DNA of 64,000 nucleotides from Tomocerus qinae (Eukaryota; Arthropoda; Collembola; Entomobryomorpha; Tomoceridae). Shown piece after piece: positions 22,815 through 33,412 of the stretch; position 1 is the stretch's first letter, and every line of letters starts with the position of its first letter. The translations under genes and the position numbers were made by a program. Below the pieces are notes generated by a model that had not been told where the DNA came from, ran no database searches, and was given only the letters and a program-made list of their open reading frames with translations. Location of the stretch: NCBI GenBank assembly GCA_020055645.1, contig CM034547.1, forward strand, positions 4,154,001 to 4,218,000. Reading direction: 5' to 3'.

Positions 22815-25617
22815 TCATTCATTTCATACTCAATCTGCCCTGCCTGCTGCCCCATTTATATCATAATATATCCTATCTTCCTAATCTATGCATAATTTAA
22901 TGGAAATTCATATGCTACATACTCTACACATCTCAGACTACCGTTAAACACTCACTAAACACCAAGGTCTTGAATATACCCGATTAAGATCCAATGTAAA
23001 TTATCGCAAACCTGCGTGTGTTCCAACTATTCAATAATATCTGAAATATCGTTACAAATCAATGAAATATAGGCAGTACTATTAGATTTAATGGCTATTA
23101 TAAATGTCAATGATAATCTCTAGTGTTTGGTCTGTTAGTTGACTGTATTCACGAATATTCGATGAAATGGAACTATAAAGCATAGTTTAATCTACAAAAT
23201 TGTATATAAGTGAAAAAAATGGAGTAGAAAGTTTCACAGTAATTAAGGCCTGTCTTTACTGAGAGGTTTACGGTGAATGTATACTATACGTCTGCATCTC
23301 ATTAAAATCCTAAGCATATTATGGGAGGATAATATTCCATAAGCCACGGTACATCTATGAACTGCGTATCATCATCATGGAATAGGTAAGGTAGTAATGT
23401 TATGATTCTGTATTAACAAGTATCAACTCCGCTATTTGTTCACGCATTTGCACTATGATATTAGAATAGTGTGATCTACACAATAAAGCCTAGTGGAATA
23501 TTATTCCTGTCATTCTGTATCTCTTTGCCTTACATTTCATGCGTTTTGGCAGGCACTACCTTGCCTAAAGGACCACTGGACAATCATAGACCTATTCTTC
23601 GAGTTTGGTATACTAAATATGCATGCAAATGAGTAATTGCTGTGCTACTCCTTCCGGCACTCCTTTCATCCCACTCCGTCCTAAACTATTTGCTACAATA
23701 GACTGACCAGAGTACTATAAATACTACACAGAAGTAATGTACTCTCACTGCCCACCATCCAAAAAATCAGAGGAACCGACCAAAACCCGATGCATGCACT
23801 CCTGTATAAATACTTCATTCTCATTTACTCTGGAATTGGAATTTCTGGACAATATATGAAATATTACGCCAACACAAGGGCATTGTGCATGTGTGTATTT
23901 CCAGCGTGGGCGGAAAGGTACTCATACCTCGTCTACATATACACATATTATTATGCATTATGTACCGATTTCATTATATGTTTTGTCTTTTCAATGCCAC
24001 GCTTTGGTAGATTGAAGTTTCTGATCAAATTCTGAAAAATTGATATTGTCCATAAATAAATAGTACCGTTCATTCACTATTATTGAGCTATGGTTGGTGC
24101 AATATAGTCGTATGTATTCGGATAGCATTTAAAGAATGGAAAAGAGTAAATATGGAGATTGGGCAATGGAAAGTGGCAGTGGAATTCTAATATCATCGGC
24201 TACTCAGTCATCCACTCTGAAGCCACTAATATTATCGTCTCCTCTCCACTCCTCTACGTATTAGGTATAGCGGAGAGAGAGAATGACAATGACAAGTGAA
24301 CTTTTCCCGTTGCACAATCAACAATAGCTTTTAGGCAAGGATTAGTCGTATCTCTCGACTGCTTTCCTTCTCTTTCTTGCAAAGTCTAATGATATTTGAA
24401 GTCAGAGTCTGTGTGTCCTGTAGTGCAGTGCTGCTGCCTGATATGTGCAGTGCACGGCATTGTTCTAGCAGAACATGAAGTATGTCAGTACATTGGTTCT
24501 ATACAATATTGGCTAATATCTGTGTTCCGCGTAATGATGATGATCCTTTATGAAGTCATCTGCACATCATCATTTATATTCATTAGTGCTTGAAAGGACA
24601 GCAAAGGGAAAACGCCGCGTCTCACATAGACAATGCTATATAAGGGCACATACATACATATATACTTAATATAGGTATATACTTGTACTTTATAATCCTA
24701 TATGCTTACTCTTATATACACCTAGCAGGTATACCCATCTGTATTATGCATAGTTCTCATTCCATTATCTGCCTATTACCATTCTGTAAAATATCTTTTG
24801 TGATGAGAGAGTGGTGGTAGGCACTACATATTATATAGTGTGTATATCTGTATAAGATATATAAGCAGAGAGACGTAAAACATTATTGAGCGTAGATATT
24901 TGCTTCCATTCATTAAGTAGAGTTGCGAGGTATAATACGGCATCGGATATTTATATTTAGCCGTGTGTTTCCTAGTCATTTAATCATTTGGCCTGAATTA
25001 GTTCGTTCGTTAGTAGTGCATAGCTGACAATAATAATGAATGAGTTGCTATCTCTTCTCCTGCTGAGCCGACAATGAGTAAGACAAAAGATGATTATTAA
25101 TCGCAAAGTGCAATGAAAATGACAACGACAGTTAGCATAGAGAAATAAGTAATAATTCGGATGGAAATTAACGATTCCGTGAAAATGACCACTTCATTAC
25201 TTATCCTATATTATCTGTCTGTCTGCAGAAACAACTCTATGCACACCCATTTGTTAATTCTCTCTGAAATCCCTCCAAGCACGTTTAGAAAATATTAACC
25301 CAACAAATACAGGATAAGAGTGCAAATTGTGAGATATTAATACAATTAAAGTTTTGTAGTCATTGACCTTTGCACAAGAATTTTTGTAATTTATGAGTAG
25401 CCGGGTAGTTAATTTATTAAGAGAGTAAATAAATGAGCGGAAGAAGTAAATATAAGGAGGGAGTGAGTCATGGAGAGACAGGGAACGTAAGTGTACATGA
25501 CAAGAGTCAGTTTGTAGAAATGTAGAGCAGGAATTTAATGGGCTCTTAGCTGCTAATAAAATACTATTGCTTCACCTCGCCTTGCATGAGTCGTGCATAT
25601 TTAAATATTTATTTTGT
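22815..25617. other. Non-coding stretch
   Basis: No credible coding segment. Recurrent ATGCAT/TGCATGCA words (for example near 23620, 23790 and 23950) and a CTGTCTGTCTG run near 25218 are the only visible patterns. Confidence 0.45.
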
Positions 25618-25860
25618 ATGGAATTACTTGCTTGTGGTCTGAGCTGCGGGACGACAGGCGAACAGAATGGAAACACATTAAGATTAGACAGCAGAAATTA
25701 TTGCAATGCAAATGTTATAGTCGATATGACGGAGACTTTCTATCCTGCCCAAGATCTCCCTAATATATTAACCTTGGTGGGACAACCCTTTCACACGATT
25801 CAAACTAACCGCACTGGTCGGGACAATGAATGGATATCCACGGATTGGAAACTCAGTTGA
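25618..25860 (+). CDS. Hypothetical ORF of 80 codons
   Basis: I use the in-frame ATG at 25618; the frame is open upstream to at least 25567. The product starts MELLACGLSCGTTGEQNGN. It has Asp/Asn/Thr-rich centre and C-terminal segments with an NRT sequon and ends DNEWISTDWKLS. G+C content is above background. There is a T at -3, so the start context is weak. The segment could instead be a terminal exon, since GGTCTGAG at 25636-25643 is a possible but poor acceptor. No family recognised. Confidence 0.25.
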   Translation: MELLACGLSCGTTGEQNGNTLRLDSRNYCNANVIVDMTETFYPAQDLPNILTLVGQPFHTIQTNRTGRDNEWISTDWKLS

Positions 25861-26099
25861 CGTCTTCGTAATGCAAATGAATATACATAATGCTATTTAT
25901 TTATTATTGTCCAAGTTGCAACTTGCATGATTTGTCACCACTATTTTCACTATTTTCACTCTTATCTCTCCAGACTCGTGTGCCCAGCCTAATGGCATTA
26001 TTGCCTTCTTCTCCGACTTTCCTTCCACCATCCACATTTTTACATTTACATACCAACATTCATTACTTCACTCCCTGCGACGCAAATTCTTACTCTTAG

Positions 26100-26348
26100 T
26101 ACACCACCGCTTTCAATATTGGACATTGGCCAGAAGCAATAAATGCACTTGACCAGTTAAAATTGTCTGAAATGGATAAAAAAAACTTAATTAAAACAGG
26201 GATCACCACAGAGCGTATCAAATATTATAACATTCTGTACTACTTTTTCCAATTGAAAACAATTTCATTTATTGCATCAAAAATGTATACGGAGTTTAAA
26301 TCATTTCTCAACAATAATTTCACTTTCTTCCAACTTTCACCCGACTAA
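26100..26348 (+). CDS. Candidate terminal exon; faint TFIIS/Med26 N-terminal-like pattern
   Basis: The acceptor AAATTCTTACTCTTAG ends at 26099. From 26100, 82 codons are open to TAA at 26346-26348. The peptide starts YTTAFNIGHWPEAINALDQL, continues KLSEMDKKNLIKTGI and ends with a helical stretch (ISFIASKMYTEFKSFL). The pattern ALDxLK-L-M-L-x-x-T-x-I, followed by a hydrophobic helix ending in an aromatic/Lys FK, recalls the helical N-terminal domain of TFIIS and Med26 (Pfam Med26). That domain in transcription elongation factors and Mediator binds partner proteins. The match is by eye and weak, and the conserved Arg/Lys-His part is not seen. The frame is broken by the TAG at 26097-26099, so an upstream exon would be needed. 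Confidence 0.3.
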   Translation, partial: YTTAFNIGHWPEAINALDQLKLSEMDKKNLIKTGITTERIKYYNILYYFFQLKTISFIASKMYTEFKSFLNNNFTFFQLSPD

Positions 26349-26360
26349 AAGTGAAATTAA
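26316..26360. repeat. Perfect 12-bp hairpin across the stop of the candidate exon
   Basis: TAATTTCACTTT (26316-26327) is exactly complementary to AAAGTGAAATTA (26349-26360), with a 21-base loop. The loop contains the TAA stop of the frame above. Confidence 0.85.
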
Positions 26361-28029
26361 ATTTTTTGGTTGAAATGATGTGTGAAAACCAAAATGTAAC
26401 TTTTTTAGCTAAGTATTATTTTGGATTTGTTGCTCTTTTTGGTTCATAACCTTTATTTTGGCCTTTTCTTCCGGATGAAAACGGTGATCTGAAGAAACCC
26501 TGAGAGTGAGTACATAAATACAATGGGTGGCTTATTCCTCGATGGAAATGGTTTAATTCGGTTTTGGTGCGAGTTTACACTCCGTCTGAGCTATTTACTG
26601 GCACAATAGAAAGTGAGGCGAAGTAAACTAACTGCCAAGTTTGTCACAGTGAAATATGAGAGCGAGTGGGACTTTTTTCTTTGACAAGTCTTAGGCTATA
26701 TTTTGGTGGTGGGTGCCGGACGCTGGAATTGAGCTATGGGACTCGCTTTGGAGCTTTGGTGGGAGCCAAAAGAGAGTTAGTTATCGGTTCCGTTTAAGAA
26801 TCACAAGAAATCTACATAATATTGTGTAATACTATACACTTATTTTATGTCATTGACTATCCCTATATACAGGGCTACCTACATAAATTATTGAATTCTG
26901 CTCCTGGGCTTGTGATTGTGATGCGGGGGCCGTTAAATGAATTGCATGTACATGGGAACAAAACAGGATTAAATATTATTGGATTGCCTGGGCCCAACCA
27001 ATTCTGCTCAGTTGAGTGAGACAGTTGAGATTTCAGGATTTATTCGTCCATGCATGAATTCTTTGTTTACTGCTATTTACATCAGTTATGAATAGCAACT
27101 CCTGACTTTCTCCACTAGGGGCCATCCAACAACCGCTTTCCCCTTTTTAATGTACTATTTAAAAATGCTGTTTTTTGTGTGCATGCTCATTTACATAAAG
27201 GGACGTGCATAAATAAAGATGAATGAGGGAGGGAGGTGAGACGTTTTATTACTCGAAGAAATACGTGACAATAGTGGCTGACTTATGCATGTGAACTCCT
27301 CTCATAATAATACATGCACACACAGATAAGTTAGCACTATGACATGACTCCTCTAATAAGTAATGTGTAACAATAACAATTACTACTCACCGTAGTCTGA
27401 CTTCAGTCATGCCAGGCAACTCATTCTTCCACAGAAACGCAATACCCTAGTACAATTAATATCCCATATAGCCACCCTTATTTATACCAGTATAGATATA
27501 GTAGCGACTTCCCACAGTGGTGGACGGAGTGCAGAAAAATGTTTTGGTAGTTGGAAGGAGAGGAAGCCGAACCGACAAAACAAAATAAAGTGTTACACAA
27601 ATGAAAAGAAAATAATAAATAACCTAGAAAATATATGACTACCAATCACGCCTTCCCATGACTTTTAATGAATTTTTTACTTGTTCTACTCGCCACTCCA
27701 CTTTATACGGACGATACCTCCAGTCAGGAGCCCGTCTCCATTTCAATCACTCACAAACTCCCCCAATTTCATATTCCATCTATTTGTATGTACGCTACAC
27801 TCTCCGTGTACTACCTATCAACTAATATCATCAACCTCACTCTACTTCCTACCTACCTACCTATTCCTCCTACCGTAAAATCCACATATCACCCTCAGGC
27901 TAATTCTACAATACTCACAAACACCTCCAGGCAGTTCCGAAGTTGGAATACAAATCTCTATATAAAATCAGGATGGTCACCTATGAAACATTAACAACTT
28001 TCGAAGCAGGTATTATATAAGAAAAAATT
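26361..28029. other. Non-coding stretch
   Basis: No credible coding segment. (CCTA)4 lies at 27848-27863 in a pyrimidine-rich block (27710-27900) where several frames are open simultaneously. Confidence 0.45.
27848..27863. repeat. CCTA microsatellite
   Basis: Four exact tandem copies of CCTA. Confidence 0.9.
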
Positions 28030-28316
28030 CTAAGCTACGCAGCGAAAACAATGTAAAAAAGATCCTTTATTTTGAGCATCACAGTGGATATAGCAAGCAG
28101 CCACAGAAGCCATTTGGGTAGAGGAGACCAAGAAACAATTCCACATTACCTGCAATAAAAAAGAAAAAAATCATTAGCTTATTGATACAATTTATGTTAC
28201 CAACAATCATTTCAATAATAACCATTCGGCATGGACTTTCTTTTCCATAAAGCATCAAAATGCTGTTGGGTAAGTCAATATTGAGGGAAATAAATGCAAA
28301 TAGGGCTACATAAATT
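28030..28316 (-). CDS. Candidate two-exon gene end with a 51-nt intron, paralogue copy B
   Basis: On the minus strand the acceptor TTTTAATTTTGTTCACTAG precedes 28316. An open exon runs to 28201 (IYVALFAFISLNIDLPNS..., ending EMIV plus one base). The intron 28200-28150 starts GTAACA, has CTAAT as a branch-like site and ends TTTTTTATTGCAG. The second exon from 28149 is open in two frames. The frame joined to exon 1 reads (G)NVELFLGLLYPNGFCGC and stops at 28079. The phase-0 frame reads VMWNCFLVSSTQMASVAACY and stops at 28030-28032. The phase-0 frame is the one that resembles copy A at 6395-6493, so the true frame is unresolved. Exon 1 is hydrophobic and may be a membrane segment. Confidence 0.35.
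28150..28200 (-). other. Candidate 51-nt intron
   Basis: GT donor (GTAACA), CTAAT about 22-27 nt before the 3' end, an almost unbroken pyrimidine tract, and CAG|G. It aligns with the intron-like segment upstream of copy A (6494-6545). Confidence 0.4.
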
Positions 28317-28545
28317 CTAGTGAACAAAATTAAAAGACGAATTATGACTATTTAGTTACATTATTAAACAAATTAATTAAAATTTAATTTGTTTGGCAGA
28401 AAACTGGATGCAAAAAAGATTTTTGCGGTACTACATCGTTTGTGCATGCATTGCAATTGAGAATTGAACAGAGTCTGGTGAGTTCAGGTGCAAAATAGTT
28501 TTTGCGAGGCTCGACATCCACTGCGGTGTTTTGTGTGTCTTAAGA

Positions 28546-28650
28546 GAAGTGAAGCGAGTAGCCGTAGCCTTGTCCACAATTCATGAAGTCGGTCGTAGAT
28601 GTTGCTAAAGAGTAAAAGGAGTCGAATGTTAAAGAAACTCGCTTCACTTC
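28546..28650. repeat. Perfect 14-bp inverted repeat with a 77-base loop
   Basis: GAAGTGAAGCGAGT (28546-28559) and ACTCGCTTCACTTC (28637-28650) are exact complements. A TTGCTAA motif is repeated within and just right of the loop, and GTCGGT in the loop has its complement ACCGAC just outside the right arm. Confidence 0.85.
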
Positions 28651-29027
28651 ACCGACTGAAATTGCTAAGAGGACTACTTGGTATAGTTATAGTGCATATA
28701 AACTGTATTATATTATATAGACTGTATTTATAGGTAGGAAATGTAAGGAAAGAGAGGAATCGTCAATCTGCCTCATGCATACAGATTATTCGCTGTTAGT
28801 TTTGCAGTGCCATACTGCCTGACTTTTGCACACGTATGTATGAGTTGAGGATTGGCAGTGTTGGGGATTGTATAAATGGGTTGCAAAGGGCAGAAAGAAA
28901 GGTAGTGGTAGGTACTCGTAAATAATGCGAGTCAAAGGTTTGCTTATCAGCGATTTGAAATGTAACCATTTGTTTGTAACAATGACTGCATGAAATAATA
29001 TATCGAGAAAGATTTGCTTGTTGGCAG
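28651..29027. other. Non-coding stretch
   Basis: No feature recognised apart from the acceptor at its right edge (TTTGCTTGTTGGCAG). Confidence 0.4.
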
Positions 29028-29343
29028 CTGCGAGCTGGAACTTTGCCGAAAAAAGCCACCTAAATATTACCTATGCACATTTATTATCTACTTTATAAAT
29101 AGCACGGCAATTTATTTCACTACTCTTTTGCAATCAGCTCGAGTCATGCATGAAATATCTCTCAACAAACTTTTCCTGTCCACGTACTTACAAATGGTGT
29201 ACACAATACATGTGTACAGACTATTAGCTAAAGGTAACTAACCAACCAGGGAACGTTAAACCAACTTTATTCTTTCCTTTTTTGCAGGTATAAAGGTTAG
29301 ACTACAAAAAATAAAGCTTTTTTGTTTTGTTTGTTATTTTTAA
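29028..29343 (+). CDS. Candidate two-exon gene end with a 54-nt intron
   Basis: The acceptor GATTTGCTTGTTGGCAG ends at 29027. Exon 29028-29233 is one base, 68 open codons and one base (CELELCRKKPPKYYLCTFII ... IHVYRLLAK). The donor is AAAG|GTAACT at 29234. The intron 29234-29287 ends in the very strong ATTCTTTCCTTTTTTGCAG. Splicing keeps the frame open as RLLAK-G-IKVRLQKIKLFC until TAA at 29341-29343, whereas unspliced translation stops two codons into the intron. Residues around YYLCTFIIYFINSTAIYF could form one transmembrane helix. No family recognised. The matching splice phases and the strong 3' splice site make this the best gene model in the window. AATAAA at 29309-29314 lies inside exon 2 and is not a useful polyadenylation signal. 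Confidence 0.4.
29234..29287 (+). other. Candidate 54-nt intron
   Basis: GTAACT donor, TTAAAC as a possible branch region, and 19 of the last 23 bases are pyrimidines, ending TTTTGCAG|G. Confidence 0.45.
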
Positions 29344-31227
29344 TATAATTAATGCTATGAACTTGTTTTAGTTCGTTTTCACTTTGAGTAAAGTAGCAAT
29401 ATTCAAGAGTGCATTGATTTTGCCCAAGATTTGGTGTTTTGCTTATTTGTAAAAAAGGAATAGTTTTTGTGCTCCTTATAAGTTATAGCTAACGAACGTT
29501 ATTTGAAAGTCGACCTCACGTAGCTGTGAGTGTGAGGACTATAAACATAACTTTGAATGTGATACTACTGTAAAATAGTTACGAGACGGAGAAAATTGTT
29601 TCGCTAATTACGAGTGGAAAGGTAGAATTGGTAATTATGTGGGATGCAGAGAGTGTATGTTCTTACATAAGGCCTTTCAGCCTGTACACGTCTCTCTCTT
29701 CCCAATTTGCAGTCACACACTCTGCCTTCTCCCTCTGATGTTCAGCACATGAGCTCTCAACTTTTTAATTGTACATCACTAAAGAAAACCACACGCAATA
29801 AACAAATGCGAGTATTAGCACAGGAAAGGAATTTGCATTCCAGCCAAGTCTCCATTTTCACATCACTTCATTCGACAAAAGTGAATTTATAATTGCTGCT
29901 TCAAAGCTGATTGGAACCAGTCTCTCCTCACTCATAACGACCCAAGTACTAAAGATATCCAAGTCATGCATAGATTTACTTTTAATCCAGACCTCATCAT
30001 CCTTCCCACTTAATTCATATCGAAACATGCTCTATTTATCTGTCACGTGTCATTCCCCAAAATTATAAATTATTCCAACACAGCGACAGACGACCAGCCC
30101 CGTTTAAAAATCCAATAATACTCGTCCTCTCCTTAATTATGCAAAATAGGTCGGGCACAGCAATAACCTTAAGTAATCTCACCTACTAGACTCTAAAAAT
30201 GCTCCACTCGGTTTCTAAATTAATACCCCAATCAGAAATACTACATCTACTGTCAATTTCCCATTCTTGATTGCACTTTTATTACAGTCTTTGCTTTTAT
30301 TGCAATTTAATTGTATAAATAGTGAATAGAAGAGTGTGTCGACCTTTTGCTACCCACTTGGCAGCATTGCCTACCTGAATATTTTAGATGCAATTAAGCA
30401 TGAAATTATTTTTGTCAAGGAATGTGCAGTGTTGAGATGGAGCCTTCCTACATTAACCTAAACAGCATTGTCCTATCAAGAATTGAATATGTTTCACCAC
30501 ACAGCCAGAAAAATGTGTAAATAAAGCATATATAACTTTAATGATGACTATCAAAGGGGAAAGGATATCCTCCCATAAGACATATATGTATATAAGCCTT
30601 ATAAATGCATAATATAGCCGAGTATATGGGATAGGCATTTATAATACAGCGACTGTTTAGTGAAGAAGTTTCATGGATTGAAGGGCAATTGTAAGGAGGG
30701 AGTGTAATTGTAAGTAGGTGAGGATGGCCGGGAAGATGAGCATATGTTGGCAGCCGGAGGAGCACAGAGGAGGTTAATGTGAGCTCTTGGGAATAGAAGA
30801 AGGTTTGAAATTTAATAGGGAATTCGTGACGCTGTGTTTTTCAATTTGTCAAAAAGGAGCCTTTTGCCTCTCATTTCCTTTCCTTGTGTTTCAAATTACT
30901 GCTCACTTCTCTCGAGACTAATGAATGGTCTTGCAAAGCTAAAATGAGGCCCCAAAGGGCCCATCTTTTTACAAAATTTTATCGCTGTCGCTTGTCTTAC
31001 CCGCCGCCACGCCACAAACATCCTCCCAAATACAAATCTGACTGGACCCCGACTCCCTCGCTGGACTCCAGCACTACTCCAAATCCTTCCCCCTCCCATC
31101 TACTAATTCCTAATACTCTACACACATTTTTCGGTTTCTCAATTACCATTGTCCTAATGGCCAAGTTAAGAAGTAGACAAATTGACATTCTACAACTATC
31201 TGCATGCTACCGTTCATGTTCAACCTC
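29344..31227. other. Non-coding stretch
   Basis: No credible gene. The segment 30884-31230 is open on both strands in a G+C-richer patch (30990-31100) but lacks splice or start support. Confidence 0.4.
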
Positions 31228-31430
31228 CGTTTGTATTTAAAACCACTCGTACGTTTTAAAACTATTTTGTAGACGTCGAAATGGGATTCTAACTGAATAT
31301 AATTTAGATGTCTTGAATTGTATGTATTACAAAAATCTTGTGATCTAATGTCCAGTGATCTAAACTACTTTTTAAAAGACATTGAAAATTGATTTTAGCG
31401 GCGTGTTTTAAATTGAGTTTCAATACTATA
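31228..31430. mobile_element. MITE-like element, copy 4
   Basis: The left end reads CGTTTGTATTTAAAACCACT and then ACGTTTTAAAAC. The right end, reverse complemented, reads TAGTATTGAAACTC then AATTTAAAAC. Both ends carry the two-block terminal pattern of the family. It is about 203 bp with an A+T-rich interior. It overlaps the 3' part of the minus-strand frame at 31304-31774. Confidence 0.5.
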
Positions 31431-31774
31431 TAGGTATATAAAGAGTATCTATAGATAGTAATGGTAATAAGTATAGATGAGATGGACACAAGTATCAGTG
31501 TTGATGTAGTAAGTGTCAGTAGATAATTCGGAGTTGGTAGAGAAGAATGAATATCACATTTTCTCGCTTTTAAAAATTGGAGTAGGTCTTTGAGTCTTTG
31601 TCTTGGCGTATGTTCCCATCTGTTCTCCCACACTTTATTATTCCATTGTGGATTTGTTAAGTGCAATTCCTCCTCTCCCGACATCACATTCTCTCGACAG
31701 ATAATGTTCTTTACGAGTTTCTCATGTGGCAAACAAAGCATATCGACACTCTCCCCACTTCTTACTACATCCAT
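31304..31774 (-). CDS. Hypothetical ORF of 156 codons ending in a MITE
   Basis: This is the longest open frame here, with ATG at 31772-31774 (A at -3 is absent; G at -3) and TAA at 31304-31306. Residues 1-80 are hydrophilic and protein-like, starting MDVVRSGESVDMLCLPHEKL and including WENRWEHTPRQRLKDLLQFL. A hydrophobic stretch follows (LLTLTTSTLILVSISSILI) that would make one transmembrane helix. The last ~40 residues are encoded by MITE copy 4. No family recognised. It could be a young gene with an exapted C terminus, a degraded gene, or chance. Confidence 0.35.
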   Translation of the reverse strand: MDVVRSGESVDMLCLPHEKLVKNIICRENVMSGEEELHLTNPQWNNKVWENRWEHTPRQRLKDLLQFLKARKCDIHSSLPTPNYLLTLTTSTLILVSISSILITITIYRYSLYTYIVLKLNLKHAAKINFQCLLKSSLDHWTLDHKIFVIHTIQDI

Positions 31775-31926
31775 CCTATATAGACTCTATATGCACTTTG
31801 AGTGACAGTCTGTGTACATACCCTGTCTGTGTAAACAACATGCCTAACTATAGACCTCTCCTTACCAGAATATTACATGTACATAGTACCTAGTCGGAAC
31901 CATAAAATACAATTTACTGTTTTCAG

Positions 31927-32053
31927 TTTAATGACTTTCAAATTGGCTGTTGCCTCAAGTCAAGTCGCAGAGAGTAGACACAAAGTAGACTTCCAAGAAT
32001 CTCCAAATACTAATCCACGAAATGCTACTGACAAAATGTATAAAGCCCATTAA
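31927..32053 (+). CDS. Candidate terminal exon (41 codons)
   Basis: The acceptor TTTACTGTTTTCAG ends at 31926. One base plus 41 codons run to TAA at 32051-32053. The peptide starts LMTFKLAVASSQVAESRHKV and contains NPRNATDKMYKAH at the end. Good acceptor and protein-like composition, but short. No family recognised. Confidence 0.22.
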
Positions 32054-32359
32054 TTCTGGAAAAGTAATTTGATTCATTTCAAAACACAGTCCCAATTACA
32101 TCACCACACACACACGTATTTACATAAGTGTTATATAAAATGCTGCGCATGCTGCGGAACAGATGCATAAAATTCAGGATTCATTACTTTGGATGTTTGA
32201 ATAATTATTATGTAAAATGTAATAATTATTTTACAGCAGTAATTACTCGCCTCTTTGCATATAATGTGGATAAAATAAATTATTCGTACCTAAATGCATA
32301 TAGTTAAGTAATGCTGTGTAGTAATTATAGGTACATTAACTGATATATGTACACTATAT

Positions 32360-32782
32360 CTATGGTATAACGTGTATAGGTATATAGAAATAGGTTTCTT
32401 TTATAATGAATATGTAAGTGGAGTGAGAGAGTGTGTGGATGGAGTAGGAGATAAAAGTGCAATGAAAATGAATGTGCCTACGTGTAATTGATATCAGTAG
32501 AGAGGTAGTAAGTATCTCGATGCATTCAGATAATGTGCTACTAATAATAGAGTTCCAGTTAATTGTGTGTTCATTAAAAGACTTCTCTCTTCCCGTTAAT
32601 GTTCGGCTGTTAATGATGGTATTTAGAAATAATGATGTTCTATTGTTATGGACCTCTATATGCACTCTGCAGATTCGTATGCAAAATGCACGTTCCTCGC
32701 TTATAATGACTTCTCTGTTATTTAATTTCGAGTTAGCTCTTTTTTCATGTGGGCTTACTTTTCCTGTAACTTGTAATTGCAA
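32360..32782 (-). CDS. Hypothetical open segment of 140 codons
   Basis: Open on the minus strand from a TTG at 32782 to TGA at 32360-32362, with no ATG near the start. GTTACAG just inside it (32762-32768) could be an acceptor instead. The N-terminal half is polar (VTGKVSPHEKRANSKLNNRE). The C-terminal half is Ile/Tyr/His/Ser-rich and low in complexity, from a pyrimidine-rich strand. A plus-strand frame overlaps. It lies on the same strand as 31304-31774, 585 bp upstream of that start. Confidence 0.2.
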   Translation of the reverse strand: MQLQVTGKVSPHEKRANSKLNNREVIISEERAFCIRICRVHIEVHNNRTSLFLNTIINSRTLTGREKSFNEHTINWNSIISSTLSECIEILTTSLLISITRRHIHFHCTFISYSIHTLSHSTYIFIIKETYFYIPIHVIP

Positions 32783-33412
32783 TGTTGCGTTAAGTCTCTG
32801 TTTTATTATGTCATGTTGACTAGTTGACGCTTACTATAACACACATTCCGTATGTAGGTACAAGGAGTGAATGCAATCAAGAGTTTCGTGTTGTGCTCTA
32901 ACTACATCCATGTGCATACATTACATGTAATAACATTGCGGGTGGACGGAGTGGAAAGCAAAGAGTTAAGTAGCTCCGATACATTCTACACATATAGTTA
33001 GCGCTGTTTCCTGTCATAAAAGTTACCGCAATTAGAGAACATGTGTTCTAAGCATTTTCATCGCATGGCGTGATATGATATCCTACTCTGCTACTCACTC
33101 AAATCTACATCATTAAACTTAGCAACAATAACTAAACCTAATTTAAGCCCAAAGTGTCGCTCCCTTAACGGAGTTACTACATATAATTCATGCTGTTGAC
33201 AACTTACACGTCCACATGTTTATTCCGGACATTTTCTGCTAAAGTCTCTAATCAATGTACCTAGTCCAAAATGTTACGCTCTTGACAACATTTAAAGAGC
33301 ATAAAAACTATCGATCTCATCCATTACAGTATGTTTGTAAGTAGTACAAGGAAATTCAAATGCGTTGGTTGTATAAGGAATACATAATAACGGTTTGTAG
33401 TAGGATAAGTAA
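32783..33412. other. Non-coding stretch
   Basis: Nothing recognised. GTGATATGATATC near 33070 echoes the similar words near 10563. Confidence 0.4.

Noticed and set aside
25974-26159. Exon after the strong acceptor TTATCTCTCCAG at 25973
   Set aside because: Two frames are open for 40-60 codons because of C/T richness and neither shows a donor or convincing peptide. I kept only the downstream 26100-26348 frame.
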